A stretch of DNA of 64,000 nucleotides from Kitasatospora herbaricolor (GCF_030813695.1 NZ_JAUSVA010000002.1:558001-622000), one strand, 5' to 3'. Shown: positions 37,901 through 47,486, counted from the stretch's first letter. The notes: generated from the letters alone by a model not told the origin. Program-made: numbers and translations.

Positions 37901-38777
37901 GCTCGCCGCCCCCACCGTCGCGGGCCTGCTGGAGCGGGCCGACCGCGGGGGCGCCGGCCCCGACGCCTTCGCCCCGTTGCTCGCGCTGCGCGCGGCGGGC
38001 GGGCGCCGGCCGCTGTTCTGCGTGCACCCCGGCGGCGGCGTCGCCTGGCGCTACTCGGGCCTGCCCGCACTCCTCGACCCCGCACAACCGGTCTACGGCA
38101 TCCAGGCGTTCGGCCTGGACGGCGCCCGGCCGGTGGCCGCGGACGCCAAGGACATGGTCGAGTCCTACCTCGCCCTGCTGCGCGAGGTGCAGCCGCAGGG
38201 CCCCTACCGCCTGCTGGGCTGGTCCTACGGCGGCATGGTGGCCCACCGGATGGCCACCGCCCTGCAGCGCGAGGGCGAGCGGGTCGAGCTGCTGGCGATG
38301 CTGGACGCCCCGCCGGCGGACCCCCGTCCGCTCGACCCGGCCGTGGTGGAGGCGCAGGTGGCGGCCCTGCTGGCCCGGGTCGCCGGCCTGGCCGTCCCGG
38401 CGGGCGAGCCGGGCCAGGACGTGACCCGGGTGCTGGAGCTGCTCGACGAGGCGGCCCGGCGCGGTGCCCCGGGGCCCGTGACGCCGGCCGAGGCCGCCTC
38501 GATCGCCCGGGTCATGCGCAACAGCCTGCTGATCTCCCCGGGGTTCAACCCCGAGGTCTTCCACGGCGACGTCCTGTTCTTCAGCGCCGACGGCGATCCG
38601 GACGGTGCCGGCGGCCCGGCGGACACGCCGGGGAAGGCCGACGCCTGGCGCCCCTATGTCGGCGGCACCCTTCATGACCACACCGTCGACTGCGGCCACT
38701 ACGGGATGACGGAGCCCGCTCCACTGGCCCGGATCGCCGCGGTCGTGGCCGCCGCCCTGGACCCGGTGGCCGGCTGA
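34947..38777 (+). CDS. antD: Antimycin polyketide synthase, KS-AT-ACP-TE
   Basis: 1276 residues. The ketosynthase has TACSTG (Cys192), [12 protein letters not shown] and [11 protein letters not shown]. The acyltransferase has [10 protein letters not shown] (Ser634) and, at the usual HAFH/YASH specificity position, the atypical AAAHS (His732). The ACP has GGDSM (Ser962) and the type-I thioesterase GWSYGG (Ser1093). There are no reductive domains. It extends the AntC-bound chain with one alkylmalonyl unit made by AntE, and the TE closes the nine-membered dilactone. The AT of this enzyme is known to be broad in substrate, matching the unusual motif. ATG 34947 lies within the end of antC; the basic AntC tail probably docks here. 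Confidence 0.95.
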   Translation: MDETDPGRYGPDSGYEPDSAVAVVAMAARLPGADTVEEFWENLVAGRDAVRPVTDEEFLAAGGDPADLSDPQLVRMASVVEGIDRFDAAFFGWSPADAALVDPQQRLMLECAYHALEEAGYAGGHPGLTVGVFAGAGDSRYYPAHVHPRFAGRPGSVALVHAATANSLGTLATRISYELDLTGPSVSLQTACSTGLVAIHTGCQALLDHSCDLALAAAASLNPSAMLGYHYLPDGPFSPDGRCRPFDAQAAGTSSGDGVGVVVLKRLADALADGDRIRAVIRGSAVNNDGHRKVGFTAPSTEGQLEAILAAQAMADVTAESIGYVEAHGTATRIGDPIEVTALTRAFRESTDRRQFCALGSVKSNIGHLGAAAGMAGFVKAVLALEHRTIPPNLHFDAPNPLIDFAASPFRVPTAAEEWPRGAEPRRAAVSAFGVGGTNAHVILEEAPAAPAPRPTAPGPEPRWRVLPLSARTPGALVGQAALLARHLDDRPGTELADVAHTLYAERPAMPYRTAVVAATTADAAAQLRRPPVPLPPARPGAAPAVAFLLPGGGTQYVGMGAQLYRDFPDYRDAVDTCARILRPVLGRDLRTALYEHTEPGSAEAFISLVVTEYALATLMSARGVRPDALLGHSLGEYTAACLAGVLPLEEMLPLVAERIRLIASAGGATVSVELGEAELRGHLGPELSLAAVNGPAACTVAGREEAVAALERRLAAGGVPHRRLRMPAAAHSHVLDPVLGGFADALRGVTLCPPRIPYVTNVTGDWVTDEQACSPQHWLDHTRHTVRFADGIARLWERDAPLLVEIGPGDVLAKLARVALPGTPPTTVATMRHARAERPDTQVLTEALARLWTAGVPVDLAAPAGAGPAGRRTALPGYAFDRRRHWIDAPAATPPAAEEETEGENARPAPAGAPAARPHLATAYAGPRTERERAVVGQWQEALGIDPIGIHDNFFDLGGDSMRAVVLCAGLRRSGVLQVAPAAVLAAPTVAGLLERADRGGAGPDAFAPLLALRAAGGRRPLFCVHPGGGVAWRYSGLPALLDPAQPVYGIQAFGLDGARPVAADAKDMVESYLALLREVQPQGPYRLLGWSYGGMVAHRMATALQREGERVELLAMLDAPPADPRPLDPAVVEAQVAALLARVAGLAVPAGEPGQDVTRVLELLDEAARRGAPGPVTPAEAASIARVMRNSLLISPGFNPEVFHGDVLFFSADGDPDGAGGPADTPGKADAWRPYVGGTLHDHTVDCGHYGMTEPAPLARIAAVVAAALDPVAG

Positions 38778-38850
38778 CCCGGCGCCGCGCACCCCTTTGA
38801 TCCCCCGTTTTTGATGCCCCGTTCCTCCCCCGTACCGTCAGGAGCCCGAA

Positions 38851-40074
38851 GTGACCAAGGACCTCTACGAACTCGGCACCGCGCCGCCGCTGGGCGAGGC
38901 CCCGGCCCGGATGTACGCCTCACTGATCCGGCCCGAGCGCTACGGCCGCCCGGCCGACGCCTTCCGCACCGAGGTGGTCGACGTGCCGCCGGTGGGTCCC
39001 GGGCAGGTGCTGCTGAAGGTGATGGCGGCCGGTGTCAACTACAACAACGTCTGGGCCGCCCTCGGCGAGCCGCTGGACGTGGTCGCCGCGCGGCGGCGCC
39101 GGGGCGCCGTGGAGGACTTCCACATCGGCGGCTCGGACGCCTCCGGCGTCGTCTGGGCCGTCGGCGAGGGGGTGACCCAGCTCAAGCTGGGCGACGAGGT
39201 GGTGATCCTGGCCAACCAGTGGGACGAGGGCGCGGCGGACATCCGGCTGGGCGCCGACCCCACCACCTCCACCTCGCAGAAGGTCTTCGGCTACGAGGAG
39301 AACTTCGGGTCCTTCGCCCAGTTCACCGTGGTCGAGGAGTACCAGTGCTTCCCCAAGCCGAAGCGGCTGTCCTGGGCGGCGGCCGCCTGCTACATGGCGA
39401 CCGCGGCCACCGCCTACCGCCAGCTGTTCGGCTGGGAGCCTCACACCGTGCGGCCGGGCGACCCGGTCCTGGTCTGGGGCGGCGCCGGCGGGGTGGGCTG
39501 CATCGCGATCCAGCTGGTCCGCTGGGCGGGCGGGATCCCGGTCGCCGTGGTCTCCAGCGACGAGCGCGGCAAGTACTGCATGGAACTGGGTGCGGAGGGC
39601 TACATCAACCGCCGGGACTTCGGCCACTGGGGCAGGCTGCCCGCCACCTCGGACGAGGAGGCGATGGCCCGCTGGACGAGCGGGGTGCGGGCGTTCGGGC
39701 GGCGGTTCTGGGAGGTTCTCGGCGAGCGCCGGGCCCCGCGGATCGTCCTGGAGCACTCGGGTGAGGACACCGTCCCCACCTCGATGTACCTGTGCGACAA
39801 CGCGGGCATGGTGGTGATCTGCGGCGGCACCACCGGCTACAACGGCGACGTGGACCTGCGCTTCCTGTGGATGCGCCAGAAGCGCCTGCAGGGCTCGCAC
39901 ACGGCCAACTCCCGCCAGGCCCACGAGGTCACCCGGCTGATCGCGCAGGGTGTCGTCGACCCCTGCCTGTCGCTGACGGTCGGCTTCGAGGAGATCGGCC
40001 GGGCCCACCAGCTGCTGCACGACAACCGCCACCCGGCGGGGAACATGGCCGTCCTGGTCAACGCGACCGCGTAA
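38851..40074 (+). CDS. antE: Crotonyl-CoA carboxylase/reductase for alkylmalonyl-CoA
   Basis: 407 residues of the MDR superfamily: substrate part with GVNYNNVWAALGEP and FHIGGSDASGVVWAVGEG, nucleotide-binding GGAGGVGCIAIQLVRWAGG, and the C-terminal NPAG-like DNRHPAGNMAVLV. Family signatures (EENFGSFAQFTVVEEYQC, GSHTANSRQAHEVTRLI) match crotonyl-CoA carboxylase/reductases. It reductively carboxylates 2-enoyl-CoAs to give alkylmalonyl-CoA for AntD, the origin of the C7 alkyl side chain. GTG 38851 follows GGAG. It is the last gene of antCDE and ends at a strong hairpin. Confidence 0.93.
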   Translation: MTKDLYELGTAPPLGEAPARMYASLIRPERYGRPADAFRTEVVDVPPVGPGQVLLKVMAAGVNYNNVWAALGEPLDVVAARRRRGAVEDFHIGGSDASGVVWAVGEGVTQLKLGDEVVILANQWDEGAADIRLGADPTTSTSQKVFGYEENFGSFAQFTVVEEYQCFPKPKRLSWAAAACYMATAATAYRQLFGWEPHTVRPGDPVLVWGGAGGVGCIAIQLVRWAGGIPVAVVSSDERGKYCMELGAEGYINRRDFGHWGRLPATSDEEAMARWTSGVRAFGRRFWEVLGERRAPRIVLEHSGEDTVPTSMYLCDNAGMVVICGGTTGYNGDVDLRFLWMRQKRLQGSHTANSRQAHEVTRLIAQGVVDPCLSLTVGFEEIGRAHQLLHDNRHPAGNMAVLVNATA

Positions 40075-40083
40075 CCGGGCACC

Positions 40084-40126
40084 GGGCCGCGCCGCGCCGC
40101 CCCGATCGGGGTGGGCGGCGCGGCCC
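40084..40126. terminator. Bidirectional terminator between antE and antQ
   Basis: Long GC-rich hairpin: GGGCCGCGCCGC...CCCC (40084-40103), loop GATC, GGGG..GGCGGCGCGGCCC (40108-40126), one mismatch region. It is placed between the convergent antCDE and antGFQ units. Confidence 0.8.
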
Positions 40127-40172
40127 CCACGTCCCCGGCCGCACCACGCCGACGAGGGGGCGGGCCGGGCCG

Positions 40173-40856
40173 TCAGACAGCCACGGCGGCCGTCCAGCTG
40201 AGCACCCCCGGGCCGACCCGGTGGACCGCCACCGCCAGCACGCGGTGCGGCGACCGCCGCGGCCAGCTGCGGAATCCGCCGGGCACCGGGAGGAGCGCGA
40301 CGCCTGCCACGCCGGCGGGCGCCTCGGACACCGGGAGCAGCGCACCGAACGCCTTGAACGCCGCCTCCTTCGCCGAGAAGGCCACCAGCAGCCGGCGCTC
40401 GCACTCGGCGGGACCGGCCGCCCGAAGCATCCAGTCCTGCTCGTCCCTGCTCAGCACCAGATGCGCGGCCGCCGCCGGCAGACCGCGGAACTCCAGGTCG
40501 CACCCCACCGCGGGGCGGTTCCCCGTGCGGGCGACCACGGCGACGGCCAGTCCGCCGCTGTGGCTGATCGAGCCGGCGCAGCCCGGCGGGAACACCGGCC
40601 GGCGTCCCGCGGCCGGAATCTCCCGCACCGGGAGCCCGGCGGCGGCCAGCGCCCGGCGCGCCGCGCGACGCCCGGCCAGGAAGTCCAGCCGCCGGCCCGG
40701 CTGCATCAACGCCGCCAGCCGTTCCTCCCCGGGGCCGCCCGGAGCCGCCGTCGGCTCCCCGGCGGCGACCCCCAGCCACAGTCCCCGGGCCGCGAGGACG
40801 GGGCGCAGCGCGAGCAGCCGCCGCTCGGCGGCCGCCCGGTCCCGGGGGCTCAGCAC
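40173..40856 (-). CDS. antQ: 4'-Phosphopantetheinyl transferase of the antimycin cluster
   Basis: 227 residues of the Sfp superfamily, with SHSGGLAVAVVART, the Mg-binding GCDLEFRGL and VAFSAKEAAFKAFG (KEAxxK). It converts apo carrier domains of AntC, AntD and AntG to holo form. antQ is present only in some antimycin cluster forms. With antP also present, this is the long form. GTG 40856 overlaps the antF stop by 7 bases; it is the last gene of antGFQ. Confidence 0.9.
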   Translation of the reverse strand: MLSPRDRAAAERRLLALRPVLAARGLWLGVAAGEPTAAPGGPGEERLAALMQPGRRLDFLAGRRAARRALAAAGLPVREIPAAGRRPVFPPGCAGSISHSGGLAVAVVARTGNRPAVGCDLEFRGLPAAAAHLVLSRDEQDWMLRAAGPAECERRLLVAFSAKEAAFKAFGALLPVSEAPAGVAGVALLPVPGGFRSWPRRSPHRVLAVAVHRVGPGVLSWTAAVAV

Positions 40857-42328
40857 CGCTCGCGCAGCAGCCTCTTGAGAGCCTTGCCCGCGGGGTTGCG
40901 CGGCACCTCGTCGATGAACTCGATCCGCCGGGGGCGCTTGTACGGGGCGAGGCGCTCGGCGAGGTGGGCCAGCAGGCCGGCGGCGTCGACGCCGTCGCCG
41001 GCCACCACGAAGGCCAGCGGGACCTCGCCGTAGTCGGGGTCGGGCACGCCGACCACCGCCGCGTCCTGAACGGCCGGATGGGCTCGCAGGGCCCGCTCGA
41101 CCTCGGTGGGGTAGACGTTCTGGCCGGCCCGGATGATCAGGTCCTTGCTGCGGTCGACCAGGTGGATCCGGCCCTCGCCGTCGACGAGGCCGAGGTCACC
41201 GGTCCGGATCCAGCCGCCCTCCGTCGTGATCTCGGCGGTGGCCGCCGGATCCTCCCAGTAGCCGTGCATGACGCCCGGGCCGCGTACGCAGACCTCCGCG
41301 ACGGTGCCCGGCTCCACCTCCCGGCCGTGCGCGTCCAGCACCCGCACCGACATCCCCGGGATGACCCGACCGGCCGGGATCAGCTCGGGCCGGCTCTCCG
41401 GCGCCGGATGCTCCTCCGGTCCGAGGGTGACGAACGGTCCCCCGACCTCGGTCATCCCGTAGACCTGCCGGAACCCGCATCCGAGCCGCTCGGCGGCCTC
41501 CGCGTAGATGTCGACGGGCATCGGCGCGGCGCCGTACAGCACCTCGTGCAGGGTCGACAGGTCGGTGCTCTCCAGTGCCTTGGACCGGAGCATGAAGCGC
41601 AGCATCTGCGGGACCAGCCACACGTGCGTGGCGCGGTTGGTCTCGATCGCGGCCAGTGCGCTCTGCGGCTTGAAGCCGGGGATCAGCACCACGGTGGCCC
41701 CGGCGGCCAGGTAGGTCAGGGACACGACCATGCTGCCGTGGAACAGCGGGCAGCAGTTGACCAGCGTCATGTCCTCGGTGGGCCGGGCCACCGCGAGCCA
41801 GCCGAGGGCGATCGAGCGGAACGAGCGCTGGTCGACGGTCACGCCCTTGGCCCGGCCGGTGGTCGCCGAGGTGTGCAGGATCGCCACCGGCGCGTCGTCC
41901 GGGACGTCCGGCAGGACGCGGTCGTCGCCCTCGCCCAGCGTCGCGAACTCCTCGCTCTCCATGGCGAGGCGCAACGCCACCGGCAGGTCGGGGTGCCGGG
42001 CGAGCAGGGCGGTCTCGCCGATCAGCGCGACCGGGCCGGTCCGCTCGACGACACCGGCCACCTCGACCGGGGTCAGGCCGTGGTTGAGCGGCACGAAGAC
42101 CGCGCCGAGCCGGGCCAGCGCGAAGTAGACCTCCAGAACCTCGATCCGGTCCAGTGCGAGCAGCGCGACGCGGTCGCCCGGCCGGATGCCGAGGCCGGCC
42201 AGCCCGCGGGCGAGCGCCGTCGTCCGCTCCTCGAAGGCGCGCCAGGTGACGGAGCGGCGCTCGTCCACCAGGGCCGTCCGGTCGGGGAAGCACTGGCTGT
42301 TGCGTTCCACCAGCTGGGTCAGCCACAT
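40850..42328 (-). CDS. antF: Anthranilate acyl-CoA ligase / AntG-loading enzyme
   Basis: 492 residues of the adenylate-forming superfamily: A3 motif ILHTSATTGRAKGVTV, A5 YGMTEVGGPF, A7 GGWIRTGDLGLVD, A8 DLIIRAGQNVYPTEVE and A10 PRNPAGKALKRLL with the catalytic lysine. In the pathway it activates anthranilate and loads it on AntG, forming the substrate of AntHIJKL. Overlaps antG by one base (TGATG), so strictly coupled. It differs from CoA ligases of phenylacetate catabolism by its partner ACP gene. Confidence 0.92.
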   Translation of the reverse strand: MWLTQLVERNSQCFPDRTALVDERRSVTWRAFEERTTALARGLAGLGIRPGDRVALLALDRIEVLEVYFALARLGAVFVPLNHGLTPVEVAGVVERTGPVALIGETALLARHPDLPVALRLAMESEEFATLGEGDDRVLPDVPDDAPVAILHTSATTGRAKGVTVDQRSFRSIALGWLAVARPTEDMTLVNCCPLFHGSMVVSLTYLAAGATVVLIPGFKPQSALAAIETNRATHVWLVPQMLRFMLRSKALESTDLSTLHEVLYGAAPMPVDIYAEAAERLGCGFRQVYGMTEVGGPFVTLGPEEHPAPESRPELIPAGRVIPGMSVRVLDAHGREVEPGTVAEVCVRGPGVMHGYWEDPAATAEITTEGGWIRTGDLGLVDGEGRIHLVDRSKDLIIRAGQNVYPTEVERALRAHPAVQDAAVVGVPDPDYGEVPLAFVVAGDGVDAAGLLAHLAERLAPYKRPRRIEFIDEVPRNPAGKALKRLLRERC

Positions 42329-42579
42329 CAGGCGGCGCCCGGGTTCGGAAGGGCTGCACTGCGGGCGGCGACGAACCGCTCGTAGTCCGCGAGGGTGACC
42401 AGCCCGTCCACGTCCTCGGCGGTGACCTCGGTGCCGGTGCGCTGCTCGATCAGCAGGACCAGGCGCACCAGGTCGCCCGAATCGATGCCGCTGGCGCTGA
42501 GGTCGGTGTCGTCGCCGATGCCCTCGGCGAATTCCCGCAGGCCGGTCAACTCGACGAGCATCTCCCTGATCGTGCTCAT
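42328..42579 (-). CDS. antG: Discrete carrier protein for anthranilate
   Basis: 83 residues, a four-helix carrier protein with the phosphopantetheine site in [18 protein letters not shown] (Ser of DS). It carries anthraniloyl and then 3-aminosalicyl thioesters between AntF, AntHIJKL and AntC. GAGGAACAGCA precedes ATG 42579. It is the first gene of antGFQ, whose promoter lies back to back with that of antH. Confidence 0.92.
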   Translation of the reverse strand: MSTIREMLVELTGLREFAEGIGDDTDLSASGIDSGDLVRLVLLIEQRTGTEVTAEDVDGLVTLADYERFVAARSAALPNPGAA

Positions 42580-42839
42580 TGCTGTTCCTCTCGGTGCGTC
42601 GGCGCGGAGCGGCGGACGTGCGCCGCGGACCTCCGGTCGCCGGGGCCGCGTCCTGGTTCCCGGGTGCGTCCGGCTTTCATGAATACAGAGGAGCCGACAG
42701 CGCTTCTCCATCCCTGGCGCACGCGAGTTCCTCGTCACACCCCCGGTTGTCGGCCCGAGGGATTGCCCGCCCGTCGGAAGGACTCTTATCCATCGGAGGC
42801 ACTGCCCGCCCGGCAGCAGACCGCAGAGGAGTGATCAAG
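42580..42839. promoter_or_regulatory. Divergent promoter region antG / antH
   Basis: 260 bases. In characterised producers both promoters here are read by sigma-AntA. Both directions show AGGGAT followed after 10-12 bases by TCGG and then a CTCT..AT.CAT-like stretch: plus strand 42758-42763 and 42774-42777; minus strand 42715-42710 and 42697-42694. The mapping of these to -35/-10 elements is a guess. Confidence 0.4.
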
Positions 42840-43853
42840 GTGCTCGCAGAGCCCGCACCCGCCGGCACGGCGCAGCCGCCCGACGCGGCTCACGTCACCG
42901 AGGCCTTCGAGGCGCTCCTCGCCGACGGGGAACGGATCGAGCCCCGGGACGCGGTGCCCGACGGCTACCGGCGGATGCTGGTGCGGCAGATCGCCCAGCA
43001 CGCGCACTCGGAGATCATCGGCATGCAGCCTGAGGCCGCCTGGCTCACCCGGGCACCCACCCTGGCCCGCAAGGCCTCCCTGCTGGCCAAGGTGCAGGAC
43101 GAGGCCGGCCACGGCCTCTACCTCTACTCGGCGGCGGAGACCCTGGGCGTGTCCCGCGCGGAGCTGCTCGACGCCCTGCACAGCGGTCACCAGCGCTACT
43201 CGGCCACGTTCAACCACCCGGCCCTGACCTGGGCCGACACCGGCGCGATCGCCTGGCTGACGGACGGCGCGGCGGTGGTGAACCAGGTCCCGCTCTGCCG
43301 GACCTCCTACGGGCCGTACGCCCGCGCCATGCGACGGGTCTGCCAGGAGGAGGCGTTCCACGTACGCCAGGGCTACGACGTGCTGTGGGCGCTCTGCCGC
43401 GGCACGCCGGAGCAGCGTGAGATGGCCCAGGACGCCGTGACGCGCTGGTGGCTGCCGGCCGTGGCACTGATGTTCGGCCCGCCGGACACGGTGGCGGGCG
43501 GCGCGGACGAACGCGCCGCGGCGATGGGCGCGGCGCTGACCCGCCGGTCGATCGCCTGGGGCGTCAAACAGCACACCAACGACGAGCTGCGCCAGCGGTT
43601 CGTCGACAACTGCGTGCCACAGGCGGAACGGCTCGGCGTGCGACTGCCCGATCCGGCGATCCGGTGGAACGAGGAACGCGGCCACTACGACTTCAGCCCG
43701 ATCGAGTGGCGGCAGTTCCGGGACGTCCTCGCGGACGGCTCGCACTGCGCCCGCCGCCGACTGGCCCACCGGGTGGCGGCGCACCAGGACGGCGCCTGGG
43801 TGCGCGAGGCGGTGGACGCCTACGCGGCGGGACGGGACGGGGAGGAGCGGTGA
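42840..43853 (+). CDS. antH: Diiron oxygenase large subunit of the anthraniloyl-ACP complex (PaaA-like)
   Basis: 337 residues, homologous to the catalytic subunit of phenylacetyl-CoA epoxidase. The ferritin-like diiron ligands are visible in [12 protein letters not shown] and [15 protein letters not shown] (ExxH pairs). With AntI-L it oxygenates anthraniloyl-S-AntG, and rearrangement gives 3-aminosalicylate. GTG 42840 is preferred because AGAGGAG lies 8 bases upstream; GTG 42831 abuts that site. It is the first gene of the antHIJKLMNOP unit and ends with GTGA into antI. Confidence 0.92.
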   Translation: MLAEPAPAGTAQPPDAAHVTEAFEALLADGERIEPRDAVPDGYRRMLVRQIAQHAHSEIIGMQPEAAWLTRAPTLARKASLLAKVQDEAGHGLYLYSAAETLGVSRAELLDALHSGHQRYSATFNHPALTWADTGAIAWLTDGAAVVNQVPLCRTSYGPYARAMRRVCQEEAFHVRQGYDVLWALCRGTPEQREMAQDAVTRWWLPAVALMFGPPDTVAGGADERAAAMGAALTRRSIAWGVKQHTNDELRQRFVDNCVPQAERLGVRLPDPAIRWNEERGHYDFSPIEWRQFRDVLADGSHCARRRLAHRVAAHQDGAWVREAVDAYAAGRDGEER

Positions 43854-43855
43854 GT

Positions 43856-44158
43856 ATGCGCGGGCGAACCGAGCGGACGCGGACGCCGTGGGAGGTGTTC
43901 GTCCGGCCCAGCCGGGGCCTGTCCCACCAACACGTGGGTTCGGTGCACGGCGCGGACGCGGACATGGCCCTGGCCAACGCCCGTGACCTGTACACCCGCA
44001 GGGGCGAACCGGTGTCCGTCTGGGTGGTGCGCTCGGATGCCGTCCGAGCCTCCTCGCCGGGTGAGAAGGACCCGTTCTTCAGCAACGCGGCCGACCGCCC
44101 CTACCGCTACCCCGAGTACTACGTGCCACTGAACGAACAGGACGGCCATGACGGTTGA
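43856..44158 (+). CDS. antI: PaaB-like subunit of the anthraniloyl-ACP oxygenase
   Basis: 100 residues, PaaB family: TPWEVFVRPSRGLSHQHVGSVHGADADMALANARDLYTRRGEPVSVWVV, then a DPFFSNAADRPYRYPEYY tail. It bridges the two heterodimers in the complex and has no catalytic residues of its own. ATG 43856 has GGAGGA nine bases before it; GTG 43850 overlapping the antH stop is an alternative. Overlaps antJ by 11 bases. Confidence 0.9.
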   Translation: MRGRTERTRTPWEVFVRPSRGLSHQHVGSVHGADADMALANARDLYTRRGEPVSVWVVRSDAVRASSPGEKDPFFSNAADRPYRYPEYYVPLNEQDGHDG

Positions 44159-44924
44159 CGATCCGGGGCGGGCGGCCCAGGACCTCGCCGGGTACCTGCT
44201 GGGCCTGGGCGACGACGCACTGGTACTCAGCCAGCGGCTCTGTGAGTGGGTGACCAGGGCGCCCACCATCGAGGAGGACCTCGCCCTCTCCAACATCGCC
44301 CTGGACCTGCTGGGCCACGCGCGGCTGCTGCTCGGGCACGCCGGGGTGCTGGACGGCACCGGCCGGTCCGAGGACGACCTCGCGTACGGGCGCACCGAGC
44401 GCCGGTTCCGCAACACCCTGCTGGTGGAGCTCCCCCGCGGGGACTTCGCGGTGACCGTCGTACGGCAACTGGCATACAGCCACTACGCCCGGCTGCTGTA
44501 CGGCGCGCTGGAGCACTCGACCGACCCTGTGGTGGCGGCCTTCGCCGCCCGGGCGGTCAAGGAGGTCGAGTACCACCGGATGCACGCGACGCAGTGGACG
44601 GTGCGACTCGGCCGCGGTACCGCCGAGAGCCGCCGCCGGATGCAGGCCGGGCTCGACCGGCTCTGGCCCTACGCGGCCGAGCTGTTCGAGAGCGACGAGC
44701 CGGCGCGGCGGCTGCACGCGGCGGGGAGCGCGGTCGCGCCGGACGGGCTGCGCCCGGCGTGGGACGAGGAGGTGGCCGCCGTCCTGGCGGAGGCGGAGCT
44801 GACCGTCCCCACTGCGGACTGGCGGGCCACCGGCGGCCGGGCCGGCCTGCACACCGAGGAGTTCGGGCCGCTGCTGGCCGAGTTGCAGTCGGTCCACCGC
44901 CAGTATCCGGGAGCGTCCTGGTGA
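44148..44924 (+). CDS. antJ: PaaC-like structural subunit of the anthraniloyl-ACP oxygenase
   Basis: 258 residues, ferritin-like fold of the PaaC type (LALSNIALDLLGHARLLLGHAG, AYGRTERRFRNTLLVELPRGDFAVTVVRQLAYSHY, KEVEYHRMHATQW). In the phenylacetate system PaaC pairs with PaaA and is catalytically inactive; the same role is expected here. AGGAC precedes ATG 44148, and its stop overlaps the antK GTG. Confidence 0.9.
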   Translation: MTVDDPGRAAQDLAGYLLGLGDDALVLSQRLCEWVTRAPTIEEDLALSNIALDLLGHARLLLGHAGVLDGTGRSEDDLAYGRTERRFRNTLLVELPRGDFAVTVVRQLAYSHYARLLYGALEHSTDPVVAAFAARAVKEVEYHRMHATQWTVRLGRGTAESRRRMQAGLDRLWPYAAELFESDEPARRLHAAGSAVAPDGLRPAWDEEVAAVLAEAELTVPTADWRATGGRAGLHTEEFGPLLAELQSVHRQYPGASW

Positions 44925-45436
44925 GCGCGGCCGAGAGCCGGCCCCAGCCGCCCCGGCTGGCCGCCGACCTGGTCCGGGCCCGGGTGGCCGCCGTCCCCGA
45001 TCCGGAACTGCCGGTGGTGACGCTGGCCGAACTGGGGGTGATCAGGTCCGTCGGCCTCGCGCCCGACGGCCTGCTGGAGGTCGTCGTCACCCCGACCTAC
45101 CTGGGCTGTCCGGCGATGCCGGTGATCGAGGCCGGCATCCGGGCGGTACTGGCGGCCTGCGGCCACGCCGACGGGCGGGTCAGGCAGGTGCTCGCGCCGC
45201 CGTGGAGCACCGATCGGATCTCCTCCGAGGGCCGCCGCAAGCTCGCGGAGCACGGCATCGCACCGCCGGGAGCGGTGGACGCGCCGGTGGCGGTCCGCCT
45301 CGGCCTCGGTGCGCGCTGCCCGCACTGCGGCTCCATGACGACCCGCCCGCAGAGCGCCTTCGGGGCGACCCGGTGCCAGGCGATCGTGTTCTGCACCGCC
45401 TGCCGGGAGACCTTCGCCCACCTGAAAGCGATGTGA
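44921..45436 (+). CDS. antK: PaaD-like maturation protein (DUF59) of the oxygenase
   Basis: 171 residues. DUF59 domain (VPDPELPVVTLAELGVIRSVGL, TPTYLGCPAMPVIEAGI) plus a C-terminal four-cysteine site (CPHCGS... CQAIVFCTAC), the PaaD arrangement. PaaD-type proteins are thought to help metal-cluster assembly of the complex. GTG 44921 overlaps the antJ stop (GTGA). Confidence 0.9.
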   Translation: MSAAESRPQPPRLAADLVRARVAAVPDPELPVVTLAELGVIRSVGLAPDGLLEVVVTPTYLGCPAMPVIEAGIRAVLAACGHADGRVRQVLAPPWSTDRISSEGRRKLAEHGIAPPGAVDAPVAVRLGLGARCPHCGSMTTRPQSAFGATRCQAIVFCTACRETFAHLKAM

Positions 45437-45445
45437 CGGCCAGCC

Positions 45446-46558
45446 ATGACGGCTACCACCGAAGCAGATCGTGACCGACACCCGGCCACGGCCCGGCGCG
45501 CCACGGGATGGTACCGGCTGCGGGTCACCCGGGTGGAGCGGCTGACCGAGGACGCCGTGGCGATCTCCCTGGACACGCCGGGGCCGCTGGCGCAGACCTT
45601 CGCCCACCGCGCCGGCCAGCACGTCACCGTCCGGCACGTCCTGGACGAGCGGGAGCTGCGCCGCAGCTACTCCGTCTGTCCGGCGCCGCGCGAGCCCGAC
45701 CGGCTGCGGCTGGTGGTGAAGCGGTTGGGCCCCGGCGGTTTCGCGGAGTACGCGGTGACCCGGCTGACCGCCGGGCATGAGCTCGAACTCTCGCCGCCGG
45801 TCGGTGAGTTCCGCCTGGCAGAGCAGCCCGGTGCGCACCACGTCCTGTTCGCCGGCGGCAGCGGAGTCACTCCGCTGCTGAGCATGGCGGACACGGCGCT
45901 GCGCGAGGACCGGCGCTGCCGGGTCTCGCTGGTGCACGCCAATCGGGACTCGCGGTCCGCACTCCTGGCCGACGAGCTGGCCGACCTGAAGGACGCCCAC
46001 CTCGACCGGTTCTTCGCCCTGCACGTGCTCTCCCGGGAGATTCGGGAGGCGGAGCTGCTCTCCGGCCGGGTGGACGCCGCGCGGCTGCCGAAACTACTGG
46101 CCCTGCTGGGCGCCGAACCGGACGAGCACCGGTGGTTCTACCTGTGCGGCCCCCGCGGGATGGTCGAGACGGTGCGCGACACCCTCGTCCGCCGGGGCGC
46201 GGACCCGGACCGGATCCGCTTCGAGCTCTTCTCGGTCGATGGTGGCCGGCCCGGACCGGTGGCCGGCGAGCACCCCACCGCCGCGCGGATCACCGCCCGG
46301 CTGGCAGGCCGGACCAGCGAGGCGGCCATGGCCCCCGGAGACCGTACGGTGCTGGACGCCGTGCTGCGGGCACGCCCCGAGACTCCGTACTCCTGTCGCG
46401 ACGGCCTGTGCGGCGCCTGCCGGGCCAAGGTGGTCGGCGGACATGTGCTGATGGACCGCCAATACGCCCTGGGCGCAACGGAACTGACTGACCGATACAT
46501 CCTGACCTGTCGGGCCCGGCCCGATTCGGACGAGATCGAAATCGACTTCGACGCCTGA
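45446..46558 (+). CDS. antL: Flavin/2Fe-2S reductase of the oxygenase (PaaE-like)
   Basis: 370 residues. FAD domain (RRSYSVCPAP), NAD-binding part (HVLFAGGSGVTPLLSM, FYLCGPRGMVETV) and a C-terminal plant-type 2Fe-2S ferredoxin with CRDGLCGACRAKVVGG and a last cysteine in YILTCRARP. It passes electrons from NAD(P)H to the AntH diiron site. ATG 45446 is 9 bases after antK. Confidence 0.92.
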   Translation: MTATTEADRDRHPATARRATGWYRLRVTRVERLTEDAVAISLDTPGPLAQTFAHRAGQHVTVRHVLDERELRRSYSVCPAPREPDRLRLVVKRLGPGGFAEYAVTRLTAGHELELSPPVGEFRLAEQPGAHHVLFAGGSGVTPLLSMADTALREDRRCRVSLVHANRDSRSALLADELADLKDAHLDRFFALHVLSREIREAELLSGRVDAARLPKLLALLGAEPDEHRWFYLCGPRGMVETVRDTLVRRGADPDRIRFELFSVDGGRPGPVAGEHPTAARITARLAGRTSEAAMAPGDRTVLDAVLRARPETPYSCRDGLCGACRAKVVGGHVLMDRQYALGATELTDRYILTCRARPDSDEIEIDFDA

Positions 46559-46700
46559 TCCGGACGATCCGGCCGGGTGCGGGGAACGGCGGCCCGTCCC
46601 GCCGCGATCGCGAGCGGGCCGGGCCCGAACATCCCGGCGCACAACACCCCTGAACCCAGACCCGGACCGCACAGCTGCGGGCGACGAAAGGACCACCTCC

Positions 46701-47468
46701 ATGAGCGGGCTTTCCGGCAGGACGGCACTGGTGACCGGCGGCAGCCGGGGGATCGGCCGGAGCATCGCGCGCAGGCTGGCGCGGGACGGCGCCCTGGTCG
46801 CCGTCCACTACGGCGGCAACGAGGCCGCCGCCAAGGAGACCGTGGCGGTGATCGAGTCGGAGGGCGGCCAGGCCTTCGCCCTCCGGGCCGAACTGGGTGT
46901 CCCCGGGGACGCCGCCGCACTCTGGGCCGCGTTCGACGAGGGCCTCGACCGACGGGGCGCCGAGCCGGGTCTGGACATCCTGGTCAACAACGCCGGCATC
47001 ACCCTGCCCCGGCAGATCGCCGACGTGACCGAGGCGGACTACGACCGGGTCTTCGCGGTCAACGTCCGGGCGCCGTTCTTCCTCATCCAGCAGGGCCTCG
47101 GGCGACTGCGGGACGGCGGGCGGATCATCAACATCTCGTCCGGCGCCACCCGGATCGCCTTCCCGCGCACGGTCGCCTACTCGATGACCAAGGGCGCGCT
47201 CGACACCCTCACCCTCACGCTGGCCCTGGCCCTGGGCCGGCGCGGGATCACCGTGAACACGGTGGCTCCCGGCATCGTCGACACCGAGATCAACCCGCAC
47301 CTCAAGGATCCGCGCGTCCGGGCCGAGCTGGCGTCCTTCTCGGTCTTCGACCGGATCGGCCAGCCGTCGGACATCGCCGACGTGGTGGCCTTCGTCGCCG
47401 GCGACGACGCCCGATGGATCACCGGCCAGTACCTGGACGCGACCGGCGGCGCCCACCTCGGCGTCTGA
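46701..47468 (+). CDS. antM: Antimycin ketoreductase (SDR family)
   Basis: 255 residues, classical SDR: cofactor motif VTGGSRGIGRSIA, NNAGITL, catalytic Ser in NISSGATRIAFPRT and YSMTK (Tyr-Lys), then VNTVAPGIVDTEI. In the pathway AntM reduces the C8 ketone of the dilactone to the hydroxyl that AntB acylates. AAAGGA lies upstream of ATG 46701. The 142 bases after antL hold no gene. Confidence 0.92.
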   Translation: MSGLSGRTALVTGGSRGIGRSIARRLARDGALVAVHYGGNEAAAKETVAVIESEGGQAFALRAELGVPGDAAALWAAFDEGLDRRGAEPGLDILVNNAGITLPRQIADVTEADYDRVFAVNVRAPFFLIQQGLGRLRDGGRIINISSGATRIAFPRTVAYSMTKGALDTLTLTLALALGRRGITVNTVAPGIVDTEINPHLKDPRVRAELASFSVFDRIGQPSDIADVVAFVAGDDARWITGQYLDATGGAHLGV

Positions 47469-47486
47469 CCCCTCCCGAGGAGAACC

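Noticed and set aside
40173..42579. Lone ACP/ligase/transferase cluster independent of antimycin
   Set aside because: Gene order G-F-Q with overlaps, back to back with antH, matches the antimycin locus.
42840..46558. Housekeeping phenylacetate catabolism operon (paaABCDE)
   Set aside because: The remaining paa genes are absent, and the operon continues into antM-antP and is divergent from antGFQ, which is the antimycin arrangement.
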